A stretch of DNA of 64,000 nucleotides from Darksidea phi (Eukaryota > Ascomycota > Dothideomycetes > Pleosporales > Lentitheciaceae). This document shows, piece by piece, positions 12,092 through 24,261 of this stretch. The DNA lies in NCBI GenBank assembly GCA_030770425.1, contig JASJFT010000202.1, positions 1-64,000 of the forward strand, given 5' to 3'. A program made the translations under genes and the position numbers. Under the pieces are notes generated by a model. It made no database searches. It was not told the DNA's origin and saw only the letters and a list, made by a program, of their open reading frames with translations. The stretch's first letter is position 1. Every line of letters begins with the position of its first letter.

Positions 12092-13153
12092 AACTTATAA
12101 TAAGAAGAAGTTAACTAATTCTAAACTAGATACTATTTACGTATATCTATTAGATATTAATATAGATATTAGTCTATTAAGTAAATAAACTTATACTAAA
12201 AGCCCTAGATAATATATATAGAATATATATTATAAAGATTCTAGTCTTAAGAGTAATAATTTTCTAATATACTTTAATAATAGCTAATTACTAAAATTCT
12301 TATAGGAACTACTAGTAGCTAAATTATAAAATAGTTAATATATTCTAATTAAATTAGTAGAAATACTTAATTATCTCTTTAGGTAAATTATCGTCTAAAT
12401 TACTAAAGATATAGTTTTAATTACTATTATCTTTATTAACTAATATAGAGGATAAGTTTAAAAGGACTTTATTATCTTTATAAATATATAGCTCTTTCGC
12501 TATACTATAAATAAATATAGGCGGTATATACTTATTATTAAGCTAAAATATAATATCTTAGTAGCTATAATAGGCTTTTTATATCTATATATTAATATCT
12601 TTAGACTAGATATAGGCTATAACTTACTATATAAAATATAATCCTAAGCTAAATTTATAAATAGTTAGTATAGATTAATACTAAAGCTAATATCTTACTT
12701 ATTACTATATAATAACGATATTCTTAGACTATAGACGTAGTTAGCTTTTAATTTTCTTTTTCTTAAATAGACTTAATATTCTATTAATAATATAGGCGAT
12801 TAATAGTTAGAATTTCTTCTATATAGTTATATAATACTTATTAGTTATATTCTTATCTTTAATTAACTAAAATTATTTATTTATAACTTTATTATACGTT
12901 TATAGATTCTTCTTAGTATTCTTATTTAAAAAGTATTTAGTATTAATCTTATACTTCTTTTAATCGACTATAATAAAAGGTATTAGTCTTAATATTAATC
13001 TAGTAGCTAATAATATACGGTTATAAAAGGCTAATATTAGATATAATAATAATATATATTATTATTAAAGTTTAGAAATAAAAATTTAGAATTATTTATT
13101 TATAGCTATATTTATATTAGTTAGTAGTAAAGTATATAATAAGACTACTTAGT

Positions 13154-13637
13154 AATTATAGTAAGTAGTAAATACTACTAATAAGTTTTTATAATTTTTA
13201 ATAGCTACTATATCTCTATCTATAGTACTATTATATTTAAATTTTTTACTAAATTATAATTAAAATAAGATTTTATCTAAGAACCTAATACTATAACTAA
13301 TACTACGGCCTCCTTCTATAATTTAAAATACTAGCTAGTAGGATTTTAACTTTACTTTTAAGAGCTTTAGTTCTTTTACTTCTACTACTAGCTAATAATT
13401 AGTTATATAATTATAGTAAGTAGTAAATATTACTAGTAAGTTTTTATAATTTTTAATAGTTATTATATCTCTATCTATAGTACTATTATATTAGAATCTT
13501 TTACTAAATTATAATTAAAATAAGATTTTATATAAGAGTTTAATATTATAATTAATACTATAGTCTTCTTCTACGAATTAAAATACTAGCTAGTAGAATT
13601 TTAACTTTACTTTTAAGAACTTTAGTTCTTTTACTTT
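13154..13637. repeat. Direct repeat of about 230 bp, two copies
   Basis: Copy 1 runs from about 13154 to 13382 and copy 2 from about 13409 to 13637, offset by 255 bp. Both contain the same ordered blocks: AATTATAGTAAGTAG, AGTACTATTATATT, ACTAAATTATAATTAAAATA, ACTAGCTAGTAG and TTTAACTTTACTTTTAAG. They differ mainly by C/T and G/A changes, as expected for a duplication later hit by RIP. Confidence 0.8.
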
Positions 13638-13689
13638 ACTTTTAACTTTTACTACTAGTTTACTACTAGTTATATAATATTATACTATT

Positions 13690-15288
13690 TTACTTTATAT
13701 ATATATCTACCTAGCCCCTACTTCTATAAATCTTTTATTACTTTTCTACTAGATTATTAAGAACTTATTATTATAGTTATAGGTAATCTACTCTCTAAGA
13801 CTACTAAGAATAAGATATTAATCTTAGTATTAGTCCTCTACTAACTTTTTATAACGAGAATAATATTAATAAGTCTTAAATTATTTAAGCTTTAACTATA
13901 TATAAATAATTTCTTTACTAATAGCTAGAACTACGGTATAGACCCCCCTAATCTACTACTACCTACTAAAGTAGACGTTATTAACCTACTTCTACCTACT
14001 AGACTAGATATTATTAATCTACCTATTTTACTACTAGCTACTCTTACTAAACGTATAGGTAAGTATTAGTCTTAGTATTAGTCCTCTACTAATTTTAGTA
14101 GTAATATATAACGCGAGGGTTATTAATAATAATATTCTAATTTCTATCTTACTTAGTAAATAATCTAGTCCTACTAAGCTAAGTAAATAATCTAATTCTA
14201 CTAATCTAGTATAGTCCGCTTATACTAGTTAGGGCCTTAATACTTATAAAAGTAATAAATAATTTTCTAGTATTCTACCTTAGTAAATTATAAATAAGGT
14301 ATTAGTCTTAGTATTAGTCCTTTACTAACTTTAGTAGGGAGGACTATTTAGGAAGAAGAAGATAATATTTATTCTAATAATAGTAGATAATCTTCTAGCG
14401 CTAGCGCTTTAATAATTATTAAATAGACTTCGAGTAAGGTATTAATCTTAGTATTAGTCCTTTACTAACTTTAATAGGGAGAACTAATAACTAAGAAGAG
14501 GACGATATAACTCGTTTATTATAGTAATAGATACGATATACTAATCTAAATAACTAATAATCTACTTCTATTAATACCTCTATAAATACTATATATACTT
14601 TAAATAAGATATTAGTCTTAGTATTAGTTCTTTACTAACTTTAGTAGAGAGAACTAATAATTAAGAAGAGGACGATACTTATTCTAATAATAGCGGATAA
14701 TTATCTCGTATAAGATCTTTAATAATAGTTAAATATACTTTAGATAAGATATTAGTCTTAGTATTAGTTCTTTACTAACTTTAATAGAATAAATTAAAAG
14801 TAAAGAATAGAATAGTATCTTCCTAGATCTTATCTAAGAGTCTAATCTTCTTAATATATCTAAGAGTAATTACGAATCTAATAATACCTTCGAGATTACT
14901 AGAATAAATATAATATAATAATCTATTATCTTTATAAGTAAGATATTAGTCTTAGTATTAGTCCTTTACTAACTTTAATAGGGGCGAGTAGTAAGTAGTT
15001 ATATAAAATACTAACTATTTCTATAAGTAAGATATTAGTCTTAGTATTAGTTCTTTACTAACTTTAATAGGGGTAAGTAGTAAGTAATCGTATAATAAAC
15101 TACTTAAGAAGTTATATAAGAGTATTAAGAAAGTTAGTAAAGCCCCTACTAGTAATAAGTAGTTTAATAAAGATATTTAGCCTAAGTATAAAAAGTATAA
15201 CTACGCTTTTAATTATATTAGAGCTTCTATTTTTTATAATATTAATAATAAGTCCCGTTAGAGTCGACCGCGTAGTAGTAAGTATTAA
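13690..15288 (+). pseudogene. Decayed gene with eight near-identical short introns; product unknown
   Basis: Removing the eight intron-like units (see the array feature) joins exons of 204, 192, 96, 126, 96, 150 and 45 nt, all multiples of three and all in one frame, ending at a TAA at 15286-15288. Within this frame the only stops are TAA/TAG, explicable as mutated Gln, Arg or Trp codons. The product would be low-complexity and polar. Exon 2 (after intron 1) repeats an NLLLPT motif. Exons following introns 3, 4 and 5 begin with an RT-x(1,2)-QEEDD-like acidic block and are Asn/Ser/Gln-rich. The last two exons share an SSKQ motif. The C-terminus is Lys/Arg-rich, ending near SRPRSSK. I do not recognise the protein. 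The 5' end is not located; upstream DNA may belong to it. It could be a host gene or one carried by an old mobile element. Confidence 0.65.
13810..15070 (+). repeat. Array of eight near-identical 43-45-nt introns (introner-like)
   Basis: Copies lie at 13810-13854, 14059-14101, 14294-14337, 14434-14477, 14604-14647, 14744-14787, 14938-14981 and 15027-15070. Each starts GTAAG (or ATAAG, G to A), contains two ATTAGTC/T-type units, then a branch-like TACTAAC about 14 nt from the 3' end, and finishes TAG (CAG after RIP of CA; TAA in copy 1). Copies 5-8 differ from one another at only a few positions, while the exons between them are very different in length and sequence. Spacing minus intron length is always a multiple of three. 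All sit in the same codon phase. This argues for spliceosomal introns rather than a minisatellite. Confidence 0.75.
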
Positions 15289-17264
15289 TTACTTTTACTT
15301 CTTATCTATTAATACTAATTAAATATATAATAAGGGTTTTTTTAAAAGATTTAGTACTTTTAAAAGATTACTAGTTTTATTATTCTTTATACGGCGCTTA
15401 GTTATCTTATACGCGAGATTACTAGAGATATAAAAGGTAATAATAATCTATAATTTTAGACTAGGATTTTTAATATTCTTTATACTACTACTAAAGTCTA
15501 TCTTATTACTATTTTAAAAGGTATAGTTATAATATAGTATTAGTTCTAGTATTAGACTAACTTTTCTATAGCTACGAACCTTATAGCTATTTATACTAAG
15601 CGTATAACTATTATATAGAAGAATATTTATTCTACTTTTTAAATCGTATCTACTCTAAGATAGTAGTTTAAGCCGGTTAATATATACTAGAAGGAAGTAA
15701 TAAATAAGTAGGTTTAGGTATTTAAGGCTATAAGATATAGACTAGTTTAGCTATTAGTCTATATAGATTATATTTTATTCCTTAGGTATTAGTCTAGGTA
15801 TTAGCTAACTAGGGCTATAGGCTATAGAATAGGTATTTAGCGCTATATAATAGTTAATAGCTAGTAATCTAAAGCTTTTATTATAAGATACTTACCTCGT
15901 AGCTTATATATTTATTATTTAACTTTAAATATTAGACTTATATTTAAATTAATTTCCTTTAATTTATAATTAACTCGCTCTATATTCTAATTCTCGTTTA
16001 CGAAAGATTAGGTAATTTTAATACTAAATATAATAAAGAACTTATAGAAGATAAAATAGATTCTATTATATTAAAGAGATAAATTACTATTAAGGATAAT
16101 CTATAATAATTCTAAACTATATAGAGGGGGCTTAACTAAGATATATAAAACCTATTAGGTTTATTCTAAACTAGAAGAATATAGACGAGTCTAATCTATC
16201 TACTAAGAGACTAGTAATACCTATCTTTAGTATATAGTATTTAAAGATTCTTATATTATTTCTTTTTTAGGACTAGTAACGTTCTTAAAGTAATAGAAAA
16301 GCTAATTTTAACTAGAATAGGGTAGAAAGCGCTATTCTATTTTAATAGTAAGAAATCGGGGTCTATATATATAAATATAAGTAATTTTAAATTTACTACC
16401 CTCTAAATAGTATCTAAATTATAGTATAGAAATCTTTTACTTTTTATCTTTATTATTTATCTCTCTAGGTAGGTACTACTACGTAATTATATAATTAGAA
16501 AATAGTAATATATTATTTATATAATAAGTTTTTCTAGTTTAAATAAATCTAAACTTTTATATAATTATATACTTTTTTTTTTATTTTTCTTTAAAGTTTA
16601 TAAATATACTCGAGTCTATTCTAGTATATTATAGCTCTAACTATACTATTTAAACTAAATATTCGATTTATTAGTAACTTCTAATTATAGTTAGTCTTAA
16701 GAACTAGTATCTAGCTTTTTATATAAAGGAAGAGTCTATAATAAACTTATACTTTTAATATATAGATATACTAATCTAAGAGAATTATATCTTAGTTAAT
16801 TAGTTCTATTATACTATAGAATCCTATACTATACTATAACTTTAAGGAAGAGGTTATTAAGTATATAAAATACTCCTATTATCTTTATTTAGATAAATAT
16901 TACTTTAAGGTATATCTTCTAGACTAGTATAGTTTAATTTAGTATTAACTAAGTCTTATAGTTTCTAATTAGCTTTAATATAGACTATAAGATTATTCTT
17001 AATATTATTAATACCTAATAGATTATAGATAGTATTAAAGTATATATTTAGATTAATATAGAGATAATTAAAATTACTAGTAATACTTTAGAGTTTTTTA
17101 AGAGATAAGTTAATCCTATAAATCTATTCTAGCTTATTCTAGCTTATTTTAGCTTCTAATAGTTTATAATAAAGGCTTTATACCCTATATAGACTACTAT
17201 TATATCTATTCTAATAAAATAAATAAGATTAGTAAAATTAAAATTATACTAACTAAGAGGATTT
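15289..17264. other. Unassigned RIP-mutated DNA between the pseudogene and element C
   Basis: No domain recognised. On the + strand a hydrophobic frame with only TAA/TAG stops can be followed from about 16.6 kb to 17264 and seems to resume beyond element C at 22857 with a Lys-rich stretch, so C may have landed in an older coding or transposon sequence. A small triple repeat of TATTCTAGCT is at 17125-17154. Confidence 0.35.
15521..15571 (+). other. Possible divergent intron of the same type
   Basis: Begins GTATAG, includes an AGTATTAG core, then GACTAAC as a branch-like site and ends TTTCTATAG. Length is 51 nt, or 35 nt if the GT at 15537 is used. It lies downstream of the stop of the multi-intron pseudogene, so it would belong to another gene or an extended one. 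Low confidence because such motifs are short in AT-rich DNA. Confidence 0.3.
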
Positions 17265-17269
17265 AAAGT

Positions 17270-17520
17270 TATTAGTAGTCCCCTTTAGAATCCCTATCTA
17301 ATCTAGTTTAAGCCTTATTTACTACGTTTTACTATAAGGTATTACGTACCGCTAAGCGTTACCTAATCCCTTAGTATTAGTTCGTTTACTATATTTTATA
17401 ATAAAATATCGTATACTAAGGCGACTAGCGCCTTATACCTACTATATAGTCTACTTCTAATATAGGTTCTATAATATACTAATCTCGTAATTATATAACT
17501 TCTACCCTTACCAATCTATA
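17270..17520 (+). repeat. C 5' LTR (251 bp)
   Basis: Begins TATTAGTAGTCC and ends AATCTATA, the terminal TA being mutated CA. It matches 22601-22851 throughout apart from C/T and G/A changes. Confidence 0.93.
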
Positions 17521-17531
17521 GGTTATAAGCC
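17521..17531 (+). other. Primer binding site of element C, half-molecule initiator tRNA-Met type
   Basis: The bases GGTTATAAGCC follow the LTR directly. With one TG to TA change undone this is complementary to the anticodon arm of initiator tRNA-Met (around CUCAUAA). Drosophila copia is known to prime from such a cleaved half tRNA. The call therefore combines what is seen with family knowledge. Confidence 0.7.
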
Positions 17532-17559
17532 TTTTTACGAATCCGCGTACTATTAAGCT

Positions 17560-18950
17560 CTATACTAAACTATTAGATCCGTTATAAGGAGATAGATTAG
17601 CTTTTAGTACTATCTATTAAATTATATACGACCGTCTTAGTACTATTACTACTTAAGATTCTATACTCTTAGATATAGTACCCTCGCTATTTATATTAAT
17701 TTACTATAATTCTATACTATAGAGTATAGTATATTTATAATAAACTCTAGTTAAGCTATCTTAGTTAACTAGGCTATATATACTCTAGGTATTACCCTCT
17801 ATATATATAGTAAGAACTAGAAGGACTAGGATAAATAACTTAATAACTATGCTATAGAGCGTTAAACGAAGGATATCCTTAATAGCTTACTTATCCGGCC
17901 TACTTATAACCTAGACGACTTTATTAAAATTAAACTTAATAAACCTATTATCCCTATACCGTTTATAATACTAACTATAGTTTCTAGCTTTCTAACTCCT
18001 ACGTATAAGTAAATTATAACTTACTTCAACGTATTAAAGACTTAATATAAGGAATAGATATAATAGACCTACGAGAGTACTAAATAATATAATAAATATA
18101 TTAGACCCTAGAATAAAATAGTTACTAAATAATAATTTAAGTTAGAGAAGGTAGTCCGTAACTAGGATTTAAAGAATACTAAGTTATAAAGTATTATTTT
18201 TAAGGATATATATACTAACTATTACGTATCTTTATATACGAAAGGTATTACGTATAAGATATATAGTATACTTAGCTCTAATAATAAAGGTATAAGTTTA
18301 GATAATATCTATAAGACTATTAAGGCCCTCTAGAGAATTTTATCTAACTACTACTTATTAGTCTATAAATAAACTAGTACTTTTTAAAATATAGCTACAG
18401 ACCTTAGTATAGTAGGTATTACTATTATACTCTATAACGTTCTATACCTTAATAGTACTCTTATATATAATGAAGATTCGAATAACCTCCTCTTTAATAT
18501 TATATACTTAACTAAGCTAGATTATATAGTACTAACTTAGGTAGAGGACTAATATAATAATCTTTACTATAGTAGGAAATAGATAGTTAATAGATTTAAA
18601 TAAGCTCTAATAGAGTATAGTAAATTATAGCCTATAGACCCTATTAAGACTTTCGCTATTAGGGCTAAGAAAGAGAAAGAGAAATATATTAATAAGCGTC
18701 GTATAAAGCGTACCCCTACTAATACTATAGCTAATAGTATAAATACGACTAATAAAATAAATACTATTAAATTAACTAGTATATTAAAAAGTTAGAAGTA
18801 TAATTTATATTTTTATTATAAAAAGCCCTACTATAGAGGACCTAATTATTACTTTAAGCTATACCCCGAGAAGAAAGTAGAAATAAAGAAGAAAAGAAAG
18901 ATTAAGAAGATAAAAGCTAATATTATAAAAATAGTAATAGATATAACGAA
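17560..18950 (+). pseudogene. gag: C Gag polyprotein, broken
   Basis: Region between the primer site and pol. The clearest mark is a zinc knuckle at 18808-18849 with C-x2-C-x4-H-x4-C spacing, in which the Cys codons read TAT (Tyr) and the His codon also reads TAT. A Lys-rich stretch follows at about 18870-18920, as is usual at the end of copia Gag. The start codon is not identifiable; limits are approximate. Stops are frequent and all TAA/TAG. Confidence 0.7.
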
Positions 18951-21900
18951 CGTCTACGTAATAATTAGTTATCTATTATTACTATAAGAGTAACCTCCTC
19001 CTAAAGTACTAGATACTTTATATAGTACTACCTCCTTTTATATAAACGTCTCCCTATTAATACTTTAGTATACCGCTTATAACGTAATATATAAATACCA
19101 TTATTACTATAATACTATTATTAATTAAAATATTTATAATAATAAATCTAAGTTTATTACCTAGTTAAATAAATCTATATCTATAATTAAAGACGTTAAT
19201 AATACGTTATAAGCCTAAAGACTAGATACTATATAATTTAATATTATTAAGAGTAACGGTATAGCTTAGACTATTATCTTAAATAATATAATCTTCGAAG
19301 AAGGTTTTATAATAAACGTTATCTTATAAGCTCTCTTTAAATAGAAGGACTACTTCTATAATAATAGTACTAATATACTTATAAAGTCTAACGGTTCTAA
19401 GTTTACCTATTTATCTAAGATAGATAGAATCTCTAATTTTCTAGTTATCTATAACGAAGAGAAGGCCGTATATACTATTATATATACTATTCTTTATAGT
19501 AACTATTTCTCTTATACTACCTCTTATATAGTACGCCCTTTATATAAGTAGTATATAATATTAGATTATTTAGACCTAGTAATACTAAAGTACTTAGCTA
19601 AAAGGATTAATAGTATAGAGATTTCTAATATAAAGCCGTTCGACTATAAGTCTTATAGTATAGTAAAATTATTATAAATCTTCTCTTATATACTATAAGA
19701 ACGCCCTTTCTATATTTTAGATAAGATTTATATTAATATTATAGAACCTATTATACCTAAAGAACGTAATAAAGAGCGTTATTAGATATTTATTATTAAT
19801 AGTTTTTCCTAACGCCGCTAGATATCTTACTTAGATTCTAGGGCCTTACTTATTAAAGAACTAATTAAGTAGTACGATATCTAAAAGATAGAAACTAGTC
19901 TCTACGTTAATATAATCTATCTTAATAATACTAGGGAATTTACGAGTAATCGACTTAAATAATATACTAAAAGTAAGGGTATTAAATTTAAGTATTCTCC
20001 GTCGTATAATATCTTAAGAAACGGTATTATAGAATATACTAATAGTATTACTTCTATAAGTATATATATAATATATATTATTACTAGTATCCCTTAGGAT
20101 TTATAGCTATATATAATATAATATTAAGTATAGAATTAGAACTTCCTATTAACCTTTAGTATTCCTATTAAGAAAATACCTTATAAGATATATTAATCGG
20201 AAAATAATATTTCTAACCTAGTACTAAATCTCGTTCTTATTTATACCTTTAGTTATATTAGTTATATTTATATACCTAAGGTAAAGCGCGTATATAGTAA
20301 GAAACTAGTACCTTATAACTAGAAGGACTACCTAGTTAATATAATTACTAAGAATATATATCTCGTATATATATTCTTAAGATAGAAGATATTATTTATT
20401 TAATTATAGTCTACTAGGATTTTTATAATTATAATATTAAAATTACTATATCTAACCCTAATAAGCTCTCTCTTTCTACCTAATTACCTTTAGTTACTAA
20501 GACTTCGCCTCCTAATATAGTTACTAATACTATTAAATCTATAAATAATAATTAGTAGAAATAACTTTAAGAAGTAGTAGGATTATAACCTAATCTAGGG
20601 GGTAACCTTACTAATACTACTATATAAAAGAAGGACTAAGATAAGAATATTATTATACCTAATATATTATTAGGATAAGTTTTCGACGGCCCCCTAAACC
20701 TATATAAAGATAGACTAAATTACGTACTAGTATATAGTCTTAGAAATAAGTATCGTCGTCTTTACTTTACGTCTCCTATATTTAAGTAAGTTTTTATCTC
20801 TACTATTATAAAGATACCTATAGATATACTACTATTAAGTCTTTTACCTAAATTAAAGAACTATTATAAATTTAAATTATACCTTTATAGGAATTAATTT
20901 TAGTTTATTATAAATAAGAAGTTTAATTCTCTTAAATAAAATAATACCTAGCGCCCTATAATACCTACTAAACTAAACTAGTATAAAGTAATATCTAGTT
21001 AGTAGGTATATAAGTATAAAGGTAATACTAATAGTAAACTTCTTAAATATAAAGTACGCCTCGTCGTCTATAATAATTTTTAGGTATAGTTGGAATATTT
21101 TTAATCTATCTACTTATATATCGTACGTATAATAACTCTATATACCTTCTTTATACTTATTACCCTCTAAGACCTAGAGTATAAATAAATTAATATTATT
21201 ACTATCTATTTTAATACTTATTTAGACGATAAGTATATTATTCTTTTATAACTCCCCTTAGGCGTTATAAATAGTAGTACTACTATTTAACTATTATATA
21301 GGATTTACGGACTTAAGGAATCTACCCTATTATAGTATCTTAATTTTAAAATCTTACTTCTAGACCTTAGATATACGTTTTTAGCCTCTAATCTATATAT
21401 ATTTATTAATAAAAATACCCGAGGTATTATTATTATATATATTAATAACCTTATTCTTACTATCTATACTAAGAAGGATATAGCTACTCTTAAGGATACT
21501 ATTTTTAAGCGCTATAAGACCTAAGACCTTAGACTACTATTCTTCTACTTAGGTATTAAAATTACTAAGGATAAAAATAAACGTATACTCTTTATTTTAA
21601 TAGGTTTATATTTTAATAAGCTTATTATAGACTATTATATAAACGACGAGCTTTCTATAAAGGTTCCTTTACCTCTAAAGTATCTTAAAGAGTATCTATA
21701 AGATATAAATATCTCTTAAAACGCTATTAAACGATATTAGTCTTTTATTACTTATCTTCTATACTCTATAAGTATATACTACCCTAATATAGTATAGTAT
21801 ATATACTTTATAGCCCGCTTTATAAGTAATCCTATTCTCTAATAACTTAACCTACTATTATATATCGTCTATTATATTAAGGACTACCGTATTCTTAGAA

Positions 21901-22400
21901 TCTAATATAACGGTTTTAATACGGACGGCTTAGCTATCTATTTAGACGCCGCTTACGTAGATAGTACTAGTAATAGAAAATCGTTATATAGCTATACTTT
22001 TAAGCTAGCTAGTAGTCTTATCTTATATAAATTACTTAAATAATATATTATTATAACTTTTTTTACTAAAGCTAAGTTCGTCGCTATAATATATATAATA
22101 AAGAAAGCTATCTAGTTATATAACCTTCTTACTTAATTTAGTTATAAAGGAGACGACCTTAAGCCTATAAGGCTATACGTCGATAACCTCTCTATAATCG
22201 TACTAATTTATAGTAATAGTTACTACGAGCGGTTAAAATATATCGATATTTAGTATAAATACGCCTAATAGGAGGTTAAAAATAATAATTTAAACGTTAT
22301 CTATCTCCCTAGGGTCGATATACTTACTAACGGATTAACTAAGCCTTATTACTTACCTTTATATAAGAACTTTATTACTTAAATAAATATAATTACTATT
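18950..22400 (+). pseudogene. pol: C Pol polyprotein (protease, integrase, reverse transcriptase, RNase H), broken
   Basis: Copia-order polyprotein. The integrase C-terminal part is readable at 20245-20345: YIPKVKR-like followed by KKLVP and a YLVN-like motif, matching the conserved copia segment around the GKLVGYE region. Reverse transcriptase covers about 21080-21480, with YLDDKYIILLQLPLG at about 21220-21265 and a YIDDL-type catalytic motif at 21430-21455 now reading Asn-Asn. RNase H runs from a DAAY motif near 21950 to LTNGLTKP near 22325-22350, the usual end of copia pol. The protein would copy the RNA into DNA and integrate it. Active-site Asp codons and many Trp/Gln codons are mutated, so it is dead. 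Confidence 0.88.
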
Positions 22401-22591
22401 AATAATAACTTTATACTATAAATTATAGTATAATTACTCTAAAATTAGACTATTTTATAGTACTTCTATATTATTTTATAGTATTTTTACTATAAAATTA
22501 TACTCTCGTAAAGAGTACGTTTCTTCCTTATTAAAACTTAATCGTACGCCCTTTAATAAATATTAGTAAAATTCTCTTCCTTATAAGCCTT

Positions 22592-22600
22592 AGGGGGGTA
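22592..22600 (+). other. Polypurine tract of element C
   Basis: AGGGGGGTA lies immediately before the 3' LTR start at 22601. A G-rich purine run here is where plus-strand DNA synthesis starts in LTR retrotransposons. It is unusually G-rich for this AT-rich window and escaped RIP because it has no CA or TG. Confidence 0.75.
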
Positions 22601-22851
22601 TATTAGTAGTCCTCTTTAAGATCTCTATCTAATCTAGTTTAAGCCTTATTTACTACGTTTTACTATAAGGTATTACGTACTACTAAGTATTATCTAATCC
22701 CTTAGTATTAGTTCGTTTACTATATTTTATAATAAAATATCGCGTATTAAGGCGACTAGCGCCTCGTACCTACTATATAGTCTACTCCTAATATAGGTTC
22801 TATAATATACTAATCTTATAATCGTATAACTTCTACCCTTACCGATCTATA
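22601..22851 (+). repeat. C 3' LTR (251 bp)
   Basis: Same ends and length as the 5' copy. It is followed at once by the target duplication aaagt (22852-22856). Confidence 0.93.
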
Positions 22852-22856
22852 AAAGT

Positions 22857-24256
22857 AAAGTCGATTTATAAAAGGCTAAGTAAAAAAAGTACTATATTAA
22901 GAAGGTTAAGAAAGATTCTAATAATTTAGATATTATACTTATTAAAAAGATAAGTTTTAGCTTTTTTAACCTATTCTAATATAATTTAACCTTTTTTATA
23001 ATATTATAATATAAAGGATATTTATTTATTTAAAGCTAAGTAAGAGAAGTATAAAAAAGAGAAGAAGAATTAAGAGAAGACTATATATATTAAAAGAATC
23101 GAGACTATTTCTACTTATAACTAATCTAGTACTAATAAGAAATAATTAGCTATATATAAGAAGAAATAGGCTAAAAACCCCTTTACTTAAATAGTTAGTA
23201 TTTTTTTAGTATATTTTAGTATACTCTAGTATAGTTAAGTATATTCTAGGTTAATATAGTATAACTAAGATTTCTTACTCCAAGAGTAGATTATAATTAA
23301 TACTCTTTTTTAGATTTTAAACCTTTTCTTAGACTACTTTCTAAGATAAAATTTCTTAAAATAAAAATTCTTTATTACTATAATTTTTTATTAAGTCTAT
23401 AATTTCTATATTTAGTTTCTTCCTTATACTTTAACTTTAGTCTATCTTTTTTCTTTTAAAATTATTTTTTCTAGAAAGAGTTAATTAATATCTTTTTAGA
23501 CTATTTTAAATTAGAAAATTTCTATAAAGTTAATTTTATCTTTATTAGATTTCTTCTTTATTATTCTAAATACTAGTTTACTCTAAATAATAACTTACTA
23601 CCTTTATTAAATCTAATTAGACTATTTTAGATTAGAAAGTTTCTTAAAATATTTAATCTTTCTTTATAGTTCTTTTCTAGTCTAATTTAAATTAGACTAT
23701 TATTATTATATTCTTTTTAACTTTTCCTTTTTAATTTTATAATAATTAACTTTACTATTAAATACTTTATAAAAATTTTAGTTTCTTAAGAAAAAAATAA
23801 AATCTAAGGTAAAGATAGATATCTCGACCGAGACCTATAGGTAAATATTAAATAGTTTAATTATATAATAATTAAAGAACTTTTCTAATTCTAGTATAAA
23901 ACTTTATTAGTCTCTTCTCCCCTCTTACTTCTATATTACTATCTTAATTACTAGGGCGTTCGCTAGCTATTCGGATCCTCTATACTCTACTAAGGACTCG
24001 AAGAAATAGATATCTAGATTAGTATTATTAATTATCTATTATAGCCTTATATTCTAATCGCGAATAAAGACCTTATTTATTAGAGTTAAGACTATATTAT
24101 TAGTTAGCTATATTCTTATATTAATACGGATATACTATACTAAGCGCCTAGAGAAGGACCTTACTATTAAAGATAAGAAGATATAATATCCTAGTACTAT
24201 TTAAATCTACTATCCTCTTATTCTCTAACTCTAGTTCTTATAGCTTCTTCTTTAAA
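22857..24256. other. Unassigned RIP-mutated DNA right of element C
   Basis: Contains a Lys-rich + strand stretch near 23020-23190, then a short array of AGTATATT/AGTATACT-like units at 23208-23271, and a degenerate pair of TTAGACTATTTT repeats at 23496-23523 and 23617-23644. From about 23820 to 24256 both strands keep long frames broken only by TAA/TAG, so a decayed coding sequence is likely, interrupted by the solo D LTR and continuing to 24893. I do not recognise it. Confidence 0.4.
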
Positions 24257-24261
24257 CGTCT

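Larger units (their letters stand above)
11769..13690. other. Unassigned RIP-mutated DNA left of the multi-intron pseudogene
   Basis: No recognised domain. It holds a 230-bp direct duplication (13154-13637) and one sequence at 12047-12091 that resembles the introns of the neighbouring pseudogene. Translated frames are hydrophobic and stop-rich on both strands. It may be the 5' part of the same decayed gene. Confidence 0.4.
17270..22851 (+). mobile_element. C: complete Ty1/copia retrotransposon, RIP-inactivated
   Basis: Two LTRs of exactly 251 bp (17270-17520 and 22601-22851) with TGTTAG-type starts (seen as TATTAG), a primer site directly after the 5' LTR and a G-rich polypurine tract directly before the 3' LTR. 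The target duplication aaagt is exact (17265-17269 and 22852-22856). Integrase precedes reverse transcriptase, which defines the copia order. Total length is 5,582 bp. Confidence 0.95.

Noticed and set aside
13810..15070. Interpretation of the 44-bp units as a minisatellite or CRISPR-like array
   Set aside because: Spacers vary from 45 to 204 nt, are all multiples of three, and keep an open frame across them. The units carry donor, branch and acceptor motifs. A eukaryotic RIP context also excludes CRISPR.
23200..23280. Possible terminal repeat of a DNA transposon made of AGTATA-type units
   Set aside because: No inverted partner or target duplication was found nearby; it is kept only as a simple repeat in the unassigned region.
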